Positions 22,641 to 31,544 of a stretch of DNA of 55,944 nucleotides are shown here, in pieces. Below the pieces are notes generated by a model, which was not told where the DNA came from, ran no database searches, and worked only from the letters and a program-made list of their open reading frames with translations. The stretch covers positions 1 to 55,944 of the forward strand of contig JADKGF010000030.1 of assembly GCA_016717105.1 (NCBI GenBank), in the 5' to 3' direction. Within the stretch, counting starts at the first letter, position 1. Every line of letters begins with the position of its first letter. The translations under genes were made by a program, and so were the position numbers. The stretch is from Saprospiraceae bacterium. Lineage in GTDB: Bacteria; Bacteroidota; Bacteroidia; Chitinophagales; Saprospiraceae.

Positions 22641-23183
22641 ATGGATGAAATCCTAAAAGGATGTATAAACAAAAACAGAAAACACCAAAAGGCGCTTTTT
22701 GATCTATATTATAAATACGGACTTGCTGTTTCTATGGCTTATTGCAATCATGTGGACGAAGCTAGGGAAGTGCTGAATGATGCATTTTTGAAAGTTTTTG
22801 AGCGTATAAATGATTACGACCCAACAAAACCATTTGAAGCTTGGTTTAGAATTATTGTGATAAGAACTGCGATCAACCATTTTCATAAACATGCGAATGA
22901 AATAAAGTGGACAAACTATGAAGAAAACACAAACATTGATATCATGAATGAAGATGCCGAAGATCAAATCTCGGATATGTCTCCGGATGAAGTACTCAAA
23001 CTTGCACAACAATTGCCTCCTGCATATCGAATGGCTATCAATTTGTACGCTGTAGAAGGATATAGCCATCAGGAAATAGCCGAAAATCTCGGTATTAGCA
23101 TCGGTACTTCGAAATCAAATCTATCGAAAGCAAGAGCACGACTCAAATTTCTTATTTCGCAATGTAAGTTATTTGCATTTTAG
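22641..23183 (+). CDS. ECF-type RNA polymerase sigma factor
   Basis: The 180-residue protein has sigma region 2 ('ALFDLYYKYGLAVSMAYC' and 'AREVLNDAFLKVFERI', then 'FEAWFRIIVIRTAINHFHK') and region 4 with a helix-turn-helix ('LPPAYRMAINLYAVEGYSHQ', 'IAENLGISIGTSKSNLSKAR'). It lacks sigma regions 1.1 and 3, as ECF factors do. The next gene encodes a single-pass membrane protein with a short cytoplasmic start, probably its anti-sigma partner. A possible -7 element (TATATTTG, 22553-22560) lies 80 bases upstream without a clear -33 match. Genes from 22.6 to 27.9 kb may be its regulon, but this is inference. Confidence 0.9.
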   Translation: MDEILKGCINKNRKHQKALFDLYYKYGLAVSMAYCNHVDEAREVLNDAFLKVFERINDYDPTKPFEAWFRIIVIRTAINHFHKHANEIKWTNYEENTNIDIMNEDAEDQISDMSPDEVLKLAQQLPPAYRMAINLYAVEGYSHQEIAENLGISIGTSKSNLSKARARLKFLISQCKLFAF

Positions 23184-23284
23184 ACCACAAAACTTTGTAG
23201 ATAAGAATTTTTAAAAAATATTAGACTATACAGGCAACCATTAGGTAAATTAAATTGAATAGTAAAAAGTAAAGCATAAACTTT

Positions 23285-24798
23285 ATGTCAGACAATAATT
23301 TTCTAGACAAATATTCCGAAAAAATAAAAGCACTCAATCCGAATGATGATACGGCAGGTGCTGATTGGGATTTTGTAGAAAAAGGTTAAATGATAAGGAC
23401 AATAAACGCAGACGCATATTCTTATTAATATTTCTTGTAGCCTTATTATTGGTGGCGATCATTGGCAAATATATTATTAAGCCAGGTGATAAAGCTATCG
23501 AAAAGGTGGCAATTCCTACGGCTTCTATCCAAAAAAATGAAATTCAACAACACATTCAACCATCAAATGAGGTTTTTGATTCATCATTGTCAAATAACGA
23601 TGTGGATCATTTGAATGAAAATGAAGTAAATAATATTTCGGACATCTCAAGTGAAATAAAGGCAAAAAACAATGCTACAACAAAAAACTTGGCAAATTCA
23701 AATGGACCTATTGATCAATTTAAGTCATCTTCCGAATCAAATTTAAGTAGTATAAATGATGAAATGGCGTTGAATCATGAAAGGGTAGTAGCACCTGTTG
23801 CAGGTAACCAACATTCAGTTTTTGGGCAAGCTAAACCTGTAGAGTGCCGAGCAGAAGATATTTTTAAAACTGATGAAAAAACTTCTGAATCAAGATATGC
23901 CCAACAAAGTAATATTACGCATCAACTTTTTGTTATTCAACCAAGGACTACTTCATCCATTCAAAACAAGATGCCGCATTGGATTTTCTTGCCTGTGATC
24001 AAGCCCAAATCAGATGATGCTATGAAATATTTTGTCAAACTAGATGTTGGTCCAATCATGGCAAAGCAAATTGGGTCAACTGAATTAATGCCCGATATGC
24101 TTAATTTTGCGACCTATAACTTGTCTCGGGAAGTAGGGATTCAAACCGGATTGAGCCTGCAACTTGTGCCAAACGAAAGATGGAAATTTAGTGTTGGCTT
24201 AAATAGAAGCCAACTTGTTTCTCAAGCATCTCATACAGCACATTTGCGATTGATGGATGGCATATGCCTGAATCCATATGGCACTGAGCCTAAAGAATAT
24301 GCCTTCACGTATAATGTCACCAATGGAAGAACTTCTTCTACCATAAATTTAAGGCTTGCAGAAGAAAATCCGGGGAATCCTTTAGATAGTTCTGAAGTTT
24401 TTATGATTAATATGGGTATGCATAAGACTATTATTAATTGGGCTATTCCAATGACAGTAGAAAGAAGACTCTTTGTAAAAGGAGATTGGTCCATCTTCGC
24501 AAAAAGCGGCCTTTCACTTGGATTTTTATCATATACCAAGGAACATATTGTACATTTTTCTGAAGCTTGTGCAGATCTATGTTTCGAGCATGGTTTTATG
24601 CCATCATTATCCTACAAAAACTCAAATCAAGTTTCCTTAGGATTCATGGTAGGAACAAGTCTTGAGTGGAAGTTGAGTCCTAGATTAAATGTAGTGTTTA
24701 GTCCCGAATTGTTCACGAAAGTAAATCTTTTCAATAACAACCAATATAAAAGCATCCAATGGGGCATTCAGCTTGGCGGCGCTTACAAAATAAATTAA
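23285..24798 (+). CDS. Membrane-anchored protein with barrel-like C-terminus, probable anti-sigma partner; one frameshift
   Basis: The ATG at 23285 opens 'MSDNNFLDKYSEKIKALNPN'. One A missing from the run at 23379-23383 causes a stop at 23386; restoring it gives 'DWDFVEKRLNDKDNKRRR', then a membrane helix ('IFLLIFLVALLLVAIIGKY', about residues 45-63). About 150 low-complexity residues follow, rich in N, S, E and Q. The last 260 residues show outer-membrane-type beta strands ('YFVKLDVGPIMAKQIGSTEL', 'REVGIQTGLSLQLVP', 'SLGFMVGTSLEWKLSPRLNV', 'WGIQLGGAYKIN'). A cytoplasmic start plus one helix next to a sigma gene suggests anti-sigma function. An N-terminal helix with a C-terminal barrel-like domain is a recurrent but unexplained Bacteroidota arrangement. 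Confidence 0.6.
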
Positions 24799-24837
24799 TT
24801 TTTTTAAATCATTTCACCTAACAATATCACAACAATC

Positions 24838-25806
24838 ATGACAAAATCTTTTACAAATCAAATTTTTATGTTGGCATTGATGCTTTCTGTTACCATCAGT
24901 TATGGACAGAAAGAAGTGCATTTGAAGCTAAATCAATTCATAGGCAATACGCCGTTCACAATTGGCGAAAGCGGCACCAATGATCTGGGTACAAAATTTA
25001 ATATTACTAGGCTTGATTATTATATCTCTTCCATTAAGTTGCACCATGATGGTGGTGTGACTACCAATGTCGAAGATAAATACATCTTTGTCTCGAAGGG
25101 CAAATCAGTGGATGAATTGTTGGGTAATTTCAATATTACGCAGCTTGATTCTATCTCATTTTATGTGGGTGTAGAAGCGACAGACAACCATGCAGATCCT
25201 TCGCTTTGGCCAGCGGGTCATCCACTTGCACCTAAGTCACCTGAGATGCATTGGGGCTGGGCAGCAGGATATAGATTTGTGGCTATAGAAGGCAAATCAG
25301 GTTCGAATTTACAATACGCCTACCAAATCCATGGCTTGGGAGATGAATTGTATAAACCTACAACCATTAGCACAAAAGGATCTGAGCAAAATGGGATATT
25401 GACCGTGAGTATTGATGCTGATTATAGCCAAAGCTTGAGAGGCATTAATATGAATAAAAATGTCATTTTACATGGCAATACCAAAGAGGCTATCCCATTG
25501 CTTAGTAATTATAATAAATATGTATTCTCAGCTGCTAAAGGTACATCAACAGCTAACATTGTGAAAATAGGAAATTTAAAAGTATATCCAAATCCAACGA
25601 TTGATGGTAAAGTGACGGTTGCACTCAACGAATCTCAGACTTTTGATGCAGAAATTATCATCAGAGATGCACTCGGTCGCTTGGTTCAGCAGATAACAAC
25701 TCCTAGTCTTCAGAATGAAGTCATAGTGCAACATGCGGGTATTTATACCATCGAACTTATACAATCTGGAAAGATAACATTTACTGGTATTTTGATGAAA
25801 CCATAA
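24838..25806 (+). CDS. MbnP-family protein with T9SS type A sorting domain
   Basis: The 322-residue protein has a signal peptide ending 'ISYGQ' and then the MbnP domain: 'EVHLKLNQFIGNTPF' at the start, 'ITRLDYYISSIKL', 'DSISFYVGVEATDN' and 'SPEMHWGWAAGY' (Trp 139 and 141). MbnP proteins bind copper after a partner diheme enzyme, MbnH, oxidises a tryptophan to kynurenine. The two genes just downstream encode diheme peroxidases, matching the known pairing. The C-terminal 75 residues ('NLKVYPNPTIDGKVTV') form a T9SS sorting domain, so the protein is probably exported to the surface, unlike the periplasmic proteobacterial form. The spacing to the next gene is 6 bases. Confidence 0.8.
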   Translation: MTKSFTNQIFMLALMLSVTISYGQKEVHLKLNQFIGNTPFTIGESGTNDLGTKFNITRLDYYISSIKLHHDGGVTTNVEDKYIFVSKGKSVDELLGNFNITQLDSISFYVGVEATDNHADPSLWPAGHPLAPKSPEMHWGWAAGYRFVAIEGKSGSNLQYAYQIHGLGDELYKPTTISTKGSEQNGILTVSIDADYSQSLRGINMNKNVILHGNTKEAIPLLSNYNKYVFSAAKGTSTANIVKIGNLKVYPNPTIDGKVTVALNESQTFDAEIIIRDALGRLVQQITTPSLQNEVIVQHAGIYTIELIQSGKITFTGILMKP

Positions 25807-25812
25807 TACAAA

Positions 25813-26835
25813 ATGAAGTTTAGTACCATTGTGCTTTTTTTTATGGTTTGTTTTTGGGCTTCGTGTTCAGAAATGGAAGATGAAATGTCGGATACGGCTC
25901 CTTTAATACTGCAACAGATAGTCCCACCGAGTCATTTTCCAAATATCACGTTTCCTGATATAAATGCATTCACGCCTGAAAGATGGTTCTTGGGCAAAAA
26001 ACTTTTTTATGATAAGCAAATGTCCATTGACACTACGATAAGTTGTGGCAGCTGTCACAAGCAATCTTTTGGTTTTGCCGATAATGTGCCCACTACATCT
26101 GGAGCTTTTAATAGACCTGGTGTGACTAATGCACCGACATTGACAAATGTAGCCTACCAACCATATTATACCAAGGAAGGCGGCTTACCGACCTTAGAAA
26201 TGCAAGTATTGGTGCCTATCGCAGAACACAATGAATTCGGATTTAACATTGTAGAAATCGAAGCCAGATTAAAGGATGACACCATGTACCAAAACATGGC
26301 TAAGAAAGCATATGGCAGATCTTTGGATCCATTTACCATAACTCGGAGTATCAGTACATTCGAAAGGAGCATAGTCAGTGGCAGCAGCAGATATGATGAA
26401 TACACCCAAGGCAAAGCAACATTGACAGCTGAAGAAAAGCTTGGGGAAACTCTCTTTTTTAGTGCGAAGACCGATTGTAGTTCGTGTCATGGTGGATTTA
26501 ATTTTACCAATTATGGATTCAAAAATAATGGACTTTACGAAGTATATGTACATCCAGGAAGGTATCGGTTGACCCAAAAGGATTCGGACTTAGCGCTGTT
26601 TAAAACACCAAGTCTCCGCAATATCGGATTTACAGCACCATATATGCACGACGGATCTATTGCGACATTAGCAGGTGTCATCGATCATTACAATAGTGGT
26701 GGAAAGCCACACATCCACAAGAGTGATTTGGTCAGACCGCTGAATTTAACTAATAGTGAGAAAAAAGCTTTAGTGGCTTTTTTGCTTACACTAGATGATT
26801 ATACCTTGCTCAAAAACCCTTATTTAAGTGAATAA
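25813..26835 (+). CDS. Diheme cytochrome c peroxidase, MbnH/MauG-like (first copy)
   Basis: A 340-residue lipoprotein-like protein (N-terminal 'MVCFWASCSE' contains a lipobox-like cysteine) with two c-type heme motifs: 'TISCGSCHKQSFGFAD' and 'DCSSCHGGFNFTNYG'. The C-terminal 'LFKTPSLRNIGFTAPYMHDG' is typical of the CcpA/MauG/MbnH superfamily. Gene order next to MbnP suggests the MbnH role, oxidising a Trp of MbnP to kynurenine. The segment where most relatives have FFWDGR/GG here reads 'PYYTKEGGLPTLEMQ', lacking the usual Trp and Asp. It acts outside the cytoplasm, with hemes attached by the Ccm system encoded at 33-37 kb. Confidence 0.85.
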   Translation: MKFSTIVLFFMVCFWASCSEMEDEMSDTAPLILQQIVPPSHFPNITFPDINAFTPERWFLGKKLFYDKQMSIDTTISCGSCHKQSFGFADNVPTTSGAFNRPGVTNAPTLTNVAYQPYYTKEGGLPTLEMQVLVPIAEHNEFGFNIVEIEARLKDDTMYQNMAKKAYGRSLDPFTITRSISTFERSIVSGSSRYDEYTQGKATLTAEEKLGETLFFSAKTDCSSCHGGFNFTNYGFKNNGLYEVYVHPGRYRLTQKDSDLALFKTPSLRNIGFTAPYMHDGSIATLAGVIDHYNSGGKPHIHKSDLVRPLNLTNSEKKALVAFLLTLDDYTLLKNPYLSE

Positions 26836-26847
26836 AAAAAATGTAAG

Positions 26848-27924
26848 ATGAATAAGTTTTTTCCTTTTTTTCTACTAATGATAGTAATTTTGATTGCATC
26901 ATGCGAAAGAGATGAAGTAGAAGTTGTCAAATTTGATGGCACACCCTACATTTTTGTATATCCTGAGAATTTTGATGATCCCGAGTTACCAACAGATAAT
27001 GTATTGACTATCGAAGGTGTGAAGTTGGGAAAAATGTTATTTTATGAAAAGTCATTATCTAAAGATGGTACACAAGCATGTGCTACTTGCCACCTGCAAA
27101 AAACGGGTTTCTCTGATGAAAATCAATTTTCTACTGGCGTTGATGGATTTTTTGGAAAGCGACAAGCAATGCCAATTTTTAACATGGCGTGGCACAAAAC
27201 TGGATTTTTCTGGGATGGAAGGGCCAATACCTTGAGAGAGCAATCCTTAAAACCTATTCAGGATCCGCTGGAAATGCACGAAACGCTGGAAAATGTGGTA
27301 TCCAAACTTAGCAAAAATAAAACATTTACAGATCAATTTACAAGAGCATTTGGCACGCCTGAAGTCAATAGCCACAAAGTAAGTCTGGCATTGGAGCAAT
27401 TTATGATGACGATAGTCTCTTTTGATTCTAAATACGACCAATATCTTGCGGGAAAGGCTACATTGACAGATAGTGAAGAGCGCGGACGTAATTTATTTTT
27501 TGGAGAGTATAACCCTTTTTTCCCGGATCAATCAGGTGCAGACTGTGCACATTGTCATAGTGGACCTAATTTTCACAATGGTGAATTTATGAATAACGGG
27601 TTGGATAAGGATGCAGATTTTAAAGATTTTGGTAGAGAACAAGTAACCAATCTTGCATCAGACAGAGCGACATTCTTGATGCCATCATTGCGAAATGTAG
27701 CACAAACAGCACCGTATATGCACGATGGACGATTCAAAACCTTAGAAGAAGTCGTAGAACATTATAATGCTGGTGTAAAGATGTCATCTACGGTATCTCC
27801 ATTGATCGCACCGACGATAGCAAAAGGCTTGATGCTCAGCGCTCAAGACAAAACCGATTTAGTGAATTTTCTTAAAACGCTCAGCGACCAGAAGTTTCTC
27901 ACTAATCCTGCGTATGCCCAATAA
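26848..27924 (+). CDS. Diheme cytochrome c peroxidase, MbnH/CcpA-like (second copy)
   Basis: The 358-residue protein starts with a lipoprotein-like signal ('MIVILIASCERDE'). It has two heme motifs ('ACATCHLQKTGFSDEN' and 'DCAHCHSGPNFHNGE'), the canonical 'FFWDGRANTLREQSLKPIQD' segment and 'PSLRNVAQTAPYMHDGRFK'. This is the standard diheme peroxidase pattern. It starts 12 bases after the first copy and probably shares its transcript. Its WDGR segment is intact where the first copy differs, so one of the two may reduce peroxide and the other modify MbnP. Which one partners MbnP cannot be told from sequence. Confidence 0.85.
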   Translation: MNKFFPFFLLMIVILIASCERDEVEVVKFDGTPYIFVYPENFDDPELPTDNVLTIEGVKLGKMLFYEKSLSKDGTQACATCHLQKTGFSDENQFSTGVDGFFGKRQAMPIFNMAWHKTGFFWDGRANTLREQSLKPIQDPLEMHETLENVVSKLSKNKTFTDQFTRAFGTPEVNSHKVSLALEQFMMTIVSFDSKYDQYLAGKATLTDSEERGRNLFFGEYNPFFPDQSGADCAHCHSGPNFHNGEFMNNGLDKDADFKDFGREQVTNLASDRATFLMPSLRNVAQTAPYMHDGRFKTLEEVVEHYNAGVKMSSTVSPLIAPTIAKGLMLSAQDKTDLVNFLKTLSDQKFLTNPAYAQ

Positions 27925-27947
27925 TAGAGGCTTTCATTTTTTTTATG

Positions 27948-28430
27948 TGTATCGTCCTAAAATTAGTTGACGGATTAAAAAAATTAATTATCCACGGCTT
28001 CCATGTAGCGATTTTTTATAAACTTCATGGAGTTTTAGTTCAAGAAATGTCCGGCCTTGTCGTTCGCTTTTGTGCTATCCTGGGTTTACTACCATTATTC
28101 CCTAAATACCCTTTGAAATATGATATTTTCTTAGCCAATGTTTCGAATTTGTTGTTTGATCTCCGTTTAGGTGGGATTTCTGCTCATTGACGCATGGCGA
28201 CCACATTTTATCTCTTGGGCGATAAATTCATCTCTTAATTTGTAATGAAGCTTGCGAGTTCCAATTCTTGAAAGTACCTTTCCTTCTTTGAACATCCATC
28301 TGTGCCTAACTATTTCTGATTTTATAATATTGCCGCTATATCCTAGTACTTTCTTGGTCGGTTCTTCTACTGTGTTTTGCCTTAAAAGGGGCAAACACTT
28401 AGTTAATGTCCTTCAAATGCAGTCCGTGAT
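27948..28430 (-). mobile_element. Degraded, internally deleted IS3-family transposase (orfB)
   Basis: Reading the minus strand gives IS3 orfB landmarks in broken frames. 'RIGTRKLHYKLRDEF' and 'TTNSKHWLRKYHISKGI' belong to the N-terminal half, before the DDE domain; 'TTRPDIS', 'KTP' and 'HEVYKK' match the last 25 residues of these transposases. The DDE catalytic core (roughly 150 residues) is missing between about 28100 and 28060. The block starts close to a TGTGTATCGTCC stretch at 27945, which looks like an IS3 terminus. No matching right end was found. The region also carries words from sdhB (next entry), so the sequence itself is unreliable. Confidence 0.6.
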
Positions 28431-28550
28431 CTTGGCACTTGATATTTAACAACATAGAGGATTCCATTAGGGCATGTTTTCACAAGCACAAAACTCACTG
28501 CACCATAATCTTTGTGATACATGCCCTTTTCTGCAGATTCAAAAGACTTA
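28111..28550 (-). repeat. Colinear sdhB-like words interleaved with the IS remnant
   Basis: Several exact words recur in the same order as in the real sdhB at 28662-28930: CTTTGAAATATGAT (28111 and 28662), CCTTCTTTG with CATCTGTGCC (about 28282 and 28760), GTGATCTTGGC (28426 and 28841), CCATTAGGGCA (28464 and 28874) and TTCAAAAGACTT (28538 and 28918). The offset falls from 551 to 380 along the block, so the copy is stretched by about 170 bases. Between the shared words the sequence encodes IS3 peptides. This looks like a mixed consensus of two unrelated sequences rather than an ordinary duplication. Confidence 0.55.
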
Positions 28551-28635
28551 GTCAGTCTCCTTTATCTTTTCCTTTTATTGGAAAGTCAACTTTTTGTCCA
28601 TCAGGGCTTGTACCAGAACCACTCATTGAAGGAAA

Positions 28636-29472
28636 TTACTCCAATTCTCCACCAAATACCGCTTTGAAATATGATCTGTTCATAAATGCGATATTGTCGA
28701 GTTTGATCTCTTTCGGGCATTCTGCTTCGCAGGCACCAATATTGCTACACATACCGAATCCTTCTTTGTCCATCTGTGCCACCATGGCTTCTGTACGTCT
28801 TTCGGCTTCTACTTCGCCTTGTGGCAATAATCCCAAATGCGTGATCTTGGCTGATGTGAACAACATAGCGGATCCATTAGGGCAAGCAGCACACACGCAC
28901 CACGACTACATGCTGGATTCAAAAGACTTGCTGTCCTCTTTTCTCCTCGTAGGGGAATTGCTCCGGGGGGGGGGCGGCCCCCCCAGAGAGAGAAAAAACC
29001 CCCCCGCGGGGGGGGGCGCGGGGGCCGGCCCGCCCCCCCCCCCCCCCCAACCCCCCAAAAAGCCGCCCCCACAGCGGCCCCCCAGCGGGGTTCCCGGCCC
29101 CCTTTTCCCCCGGGGGGGGGGGCCCCCGGGGGCGCGCCCCCCGGGGGGGCCCGCGGGGGGGGGGGGGGCCGCCCCCCCCTCACCATTCTTGAAGTGTCTC
29201 ATGTGCAATTGGCAAGTAGTGGTACCGGCATTTGGGCCATGAGGTTGACCATTGATGACCAGACTACACGTACCACAGATACCTTCACGACAATCATGCT
29301 CAAAGGCGACAGGCTCTTTCTTTTGATTTACAAGGTCTTCATTAAGTACGTCCAGCATTTCCAAGAAAGACATATGTTCATTGGCATTGACCGGATAGGT
29401 TTCAAATCCGCCAGCTGATTTATTATTTTTTTGTCTCCAGACTTTTATATTCAGTTTGATATCTTCACTCAT
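28636..29472 (-). CDS. Succinate dehydrogenase/fumarate reductase iron-sulfur subunit, interrupted by a G/C tract
   Basis: SdhB passes electrons from the flavin subunit to the membrane quinone site through [2Fe-2S], [4Fe-4S] and [3Fe-4S] clusters. The N-terminal 97 residues (29472 to about 29182) are intact, with 'FEHDCREGICGTCSLVING', the [2Fe-2S] ligands. The C-terminal 85 residues (28896-28636) are intact, with 'CAACPNGSAMLFTSA' and 'GMCSNIGACEAECPKEI', the ligands of the other clusters. Between them, 28966-29180 is a G/C tract replacing about 50-70 residues, and the first [4Fe-4S] cysteines near 28900-28930 are damaged. An intact gene is expected in the living cell because sdhA and sdhC are complete. 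Confidence 0.85.
28966..29180. other. Artefactual-looking G/C homopolymer tract inside sdhB
   Basis: About 215 bases composed almost only of G and C, in runs of up to 14 of the same base, with both poly-G and poly-C and a few short A runs. It is set in DNA that is otherwise AT-rich, and it replaces a conserved coding segment of sdhB. Both edges fall in mid-codon of conserved protein. The long open frames it creates are proline, glycine and arginine strings without meaning. I take it as sequencing or assembly noise. Confidence 0.85.
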
Positions 29473-29493
29473 AATGGATTGTTTATCAGATTA

Positions 29494-31488
29494 TTATTTA
29501 TAACTTCTGGTTTTGAGTTCTACATTTTCAAAAACCAATGGCTCTTTGTGCAGGACAGGCTCTGTATGATCCCATTCCCAAGCTGCTACATAAGCAAACT
29601 CACTGTCTTTTCTTTGAGCTTCACCATCTTCGGAGACAGATTCTTCGCGGAAGTGGCCACCACATGATTCATTTCTATTGAGTGCGTCCATCATCATCAG
29701 TTCGCCAAGTTCCATAAAATCAGCTACACGAAGTGCTTTTTCCAATTCAGGATTATACTCATCATTGTTGCCCGGAACATAAACGTCCTTATAGAATTCG
29801 TCTCTTAGTGCACGAATCATCTGTCGGCCTTTGGTTAATCCTTCGGCATTTCTGGCCATACCACAATATTCCCACATGATCTTACCAAGCCTTCTATGGA
29901 AGCTTTCGACTGAATGGTTACCTTTAATATTTAAAAGTTTGTCTATCAGATCTTTAGTGGCCTTTTCAGCAGCCATAAATTCTGGAGAATCGTTTTTAAC
30001 CTTAGGAGTAGAAATTTCATTAGCCAAAAATGTACCTATAGTATAAGGAATGACAAAGTATCCGTCTGCGAGACCTTGCATCAGCGCTGAAGCACCTAAT
30101 CTATTGGCACCATGGTCCGAAAAGTTACATTCACCTAAAGCAAAAAGTCCTGGAATATTTGTTTCCAAATTATAATCTACCCAAACGCCGCCCATGGTAT
30201 AGTGTACGGCAGGATAAATTTTCATTGGCTCTTTGTACGGATTTTCACCAGTGATCTTTTCATACATTTCGAAAAGATTACCATATTTTGCTGATACTGC
30301 TTCTTCTCCCAATGCCACTATTTGTGCATCAGTCAGATCGGTCAGTCCTTTTTTGTTGGCCTCTATCTTGCCATATCGCACCATAGATGCCGAAAAATCC
30401 AAGAATACCGCCAATCCTGTAGGGCTCACACCATGACCTTTATCACACTCTACTTTGGCTGCCCTAGATGCCACGTCGCGTGGTACCAGATTACCGAAAG
30501 CAGGATACCTACGCTCGAGGAAGTAATCTCTATCTTCTTCTTTTATCTGAACACCTTTTAATTTTCCTTGTTGGATCGCTTGCGCATCTTCTTTTTTCTT
30601 TGGTACCCAGACACGTCCATCATTTCGCAATGATTCTGACATCAGAGTTAATTTAGACTGATATTCACCTGAAACAGGGATACATGTCGGATGTATTTGC
30701 GTAAAACAAGGATTTGCCATCAGCGCACCTTTTTTCACTGACTTCCATGCAGCCGTTACATTACACATCATAGCATTGGTCGATAGATAAAATACATTAC
30801 CATATCCACCTGTTGCAAGAACAACCGCGTGCGCTGCATGACGTTCTAGTTCTCCAGTGAGCAGGTTTCTTGCTATGATACCACGTGCTTTACCATCTAC
30901 TTTGACAAGGTCAAGCATTTCATGTCGGTTATACATCTGTACAGTACCTAAGGCAATTTGTCTAGACAATGATTGGTAAGCACCGATAAGCAATTGTTGT
31001 CCCGTCTGACCTCTAGCATAAAATGTACGGGATACTTGTACACCACCAAAAGACCTGTTTTCGAGCAATCCGCCATATTCACGGGCAAAAGGCACACCTT
31101 GAGCCACACATTGATCTATAATTTCTACACTACACTCCGCCAAGCGATGCACATTGGCTTCTCTGGCGCGATAGTCACCACCTTTGATCGTATCATAAAA
31201 TAATCTGTAAATACTATCTCCATCATTGGCATAATTTTTTGCCGCATTGATACCACCTTGCGCTGCAATACTATGTGCACGACGAGGACTATCATGAAAT
31301 GTAAAACATTTGACGGCATAGCCAAGTTCGCCCAATGATGAAGCAGCAGCAGCACCCGCAAGACCAGTACCTACAACGATGATTTCCAGTTTTCTTTTAT
31401 TATTAGGAGCTACAATAGGCATGGTGGATTTGTATTTTGTCCACTTGTCTGCCAATGGGCCTGCCGGAATTTTAGAATTTAAGTTCAT
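29494..31488 (-). CDS. Succinate dehydrogenase/fumarate reductase flavoprotein subunit
   Basis: The 664-residue protein oxidises succinate to fumarate with covalent FAD. It has the dinucleotide site 'EIIVVGTGLAGAAAASSLGE', the FAD-attaching histidine in 'RRAHSIAAQGGINAA', 'THGVSPTGLAVFLDFSAS'-type catalytic surroundings (seen as 'KGHGVSPTGLAVFLDF'), and 'GECNFSDHGANRLGASAL' with the active-site arginine. The C-terminal 'NESCGGHFREE' is also conserved. Length and arrangement (sdhC, sdhA, sdhB on the minus strand, 20-55 bases apart) fit the Bacteroidota type B complex with a single cytochrome b membrane subunit. The frame is intact. Confidence 0.97.
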   Translation of the reverse strand: MNLNSKIPAGPLADKWTKYKSTMPIVAPNNKRKLEIIVVGTGLAGAAAASSLGELGYAVKCFTFHDSPRRAHSIAAQGGINAAKNYANDGDSIYRLFYDTIKGGDYRAREANVHRLAECSVEIIDQCVAQGVPFAREYGGLLENRSFGGVQVSRTFYARGQTGQQLLIGAYQSLSRQIALGTVQMYNRHEMLDLVKVDGKARGIIARNLLTGELERHAAHAVVLATGGYGNVFYLSTNAMMCNVTAAWKSVKKGALMANPCFTQIHPTCIPVSGEYQSKLTLMSESLRNDGRVWVPKKKEDAQAIQQGKLKGVQIKEEDRDYFLERRYPAFGNLVPRDVASRAAKVECDKGHGVSPTGLAVFLDFSASMVRYGKIEANKKGLTDLTDAQIVALGEEAVSAKYGNLFEMYEKITGENPYKEPMKIYPAVHYTMGGVWVDYNLETNIPGLFALGECNFSDHGANRLGASALMQGLADGYFVIPYTIGTFLANEISTPKVKNDSPEFMAAEKATKDLIDKLLNIKGNHSVESFHRRLGKIMWEYCGMARNAEGLTKGRQMIRALRDEFYKDVYVPGNNDEYNPELEKALRVADFMELGELMMMDALNRNESCGGHFREESVSEDGEAQRKDSEFAYVAAWEWDHTEPVLHKEPLVFENVELKTRSYK

Positions 31489-31544
31489 TTTTTATTTTTT
31501 ATATCTGAGTGATAATTAAAAAATCAAATCGGAGAATAAAGTAT

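Noticed and set aside
28809..29242. Long proline/glycine/arginine-rich open frames on both strands
   Set aside because: They arise from the G/C run block and have no recognisable domain.
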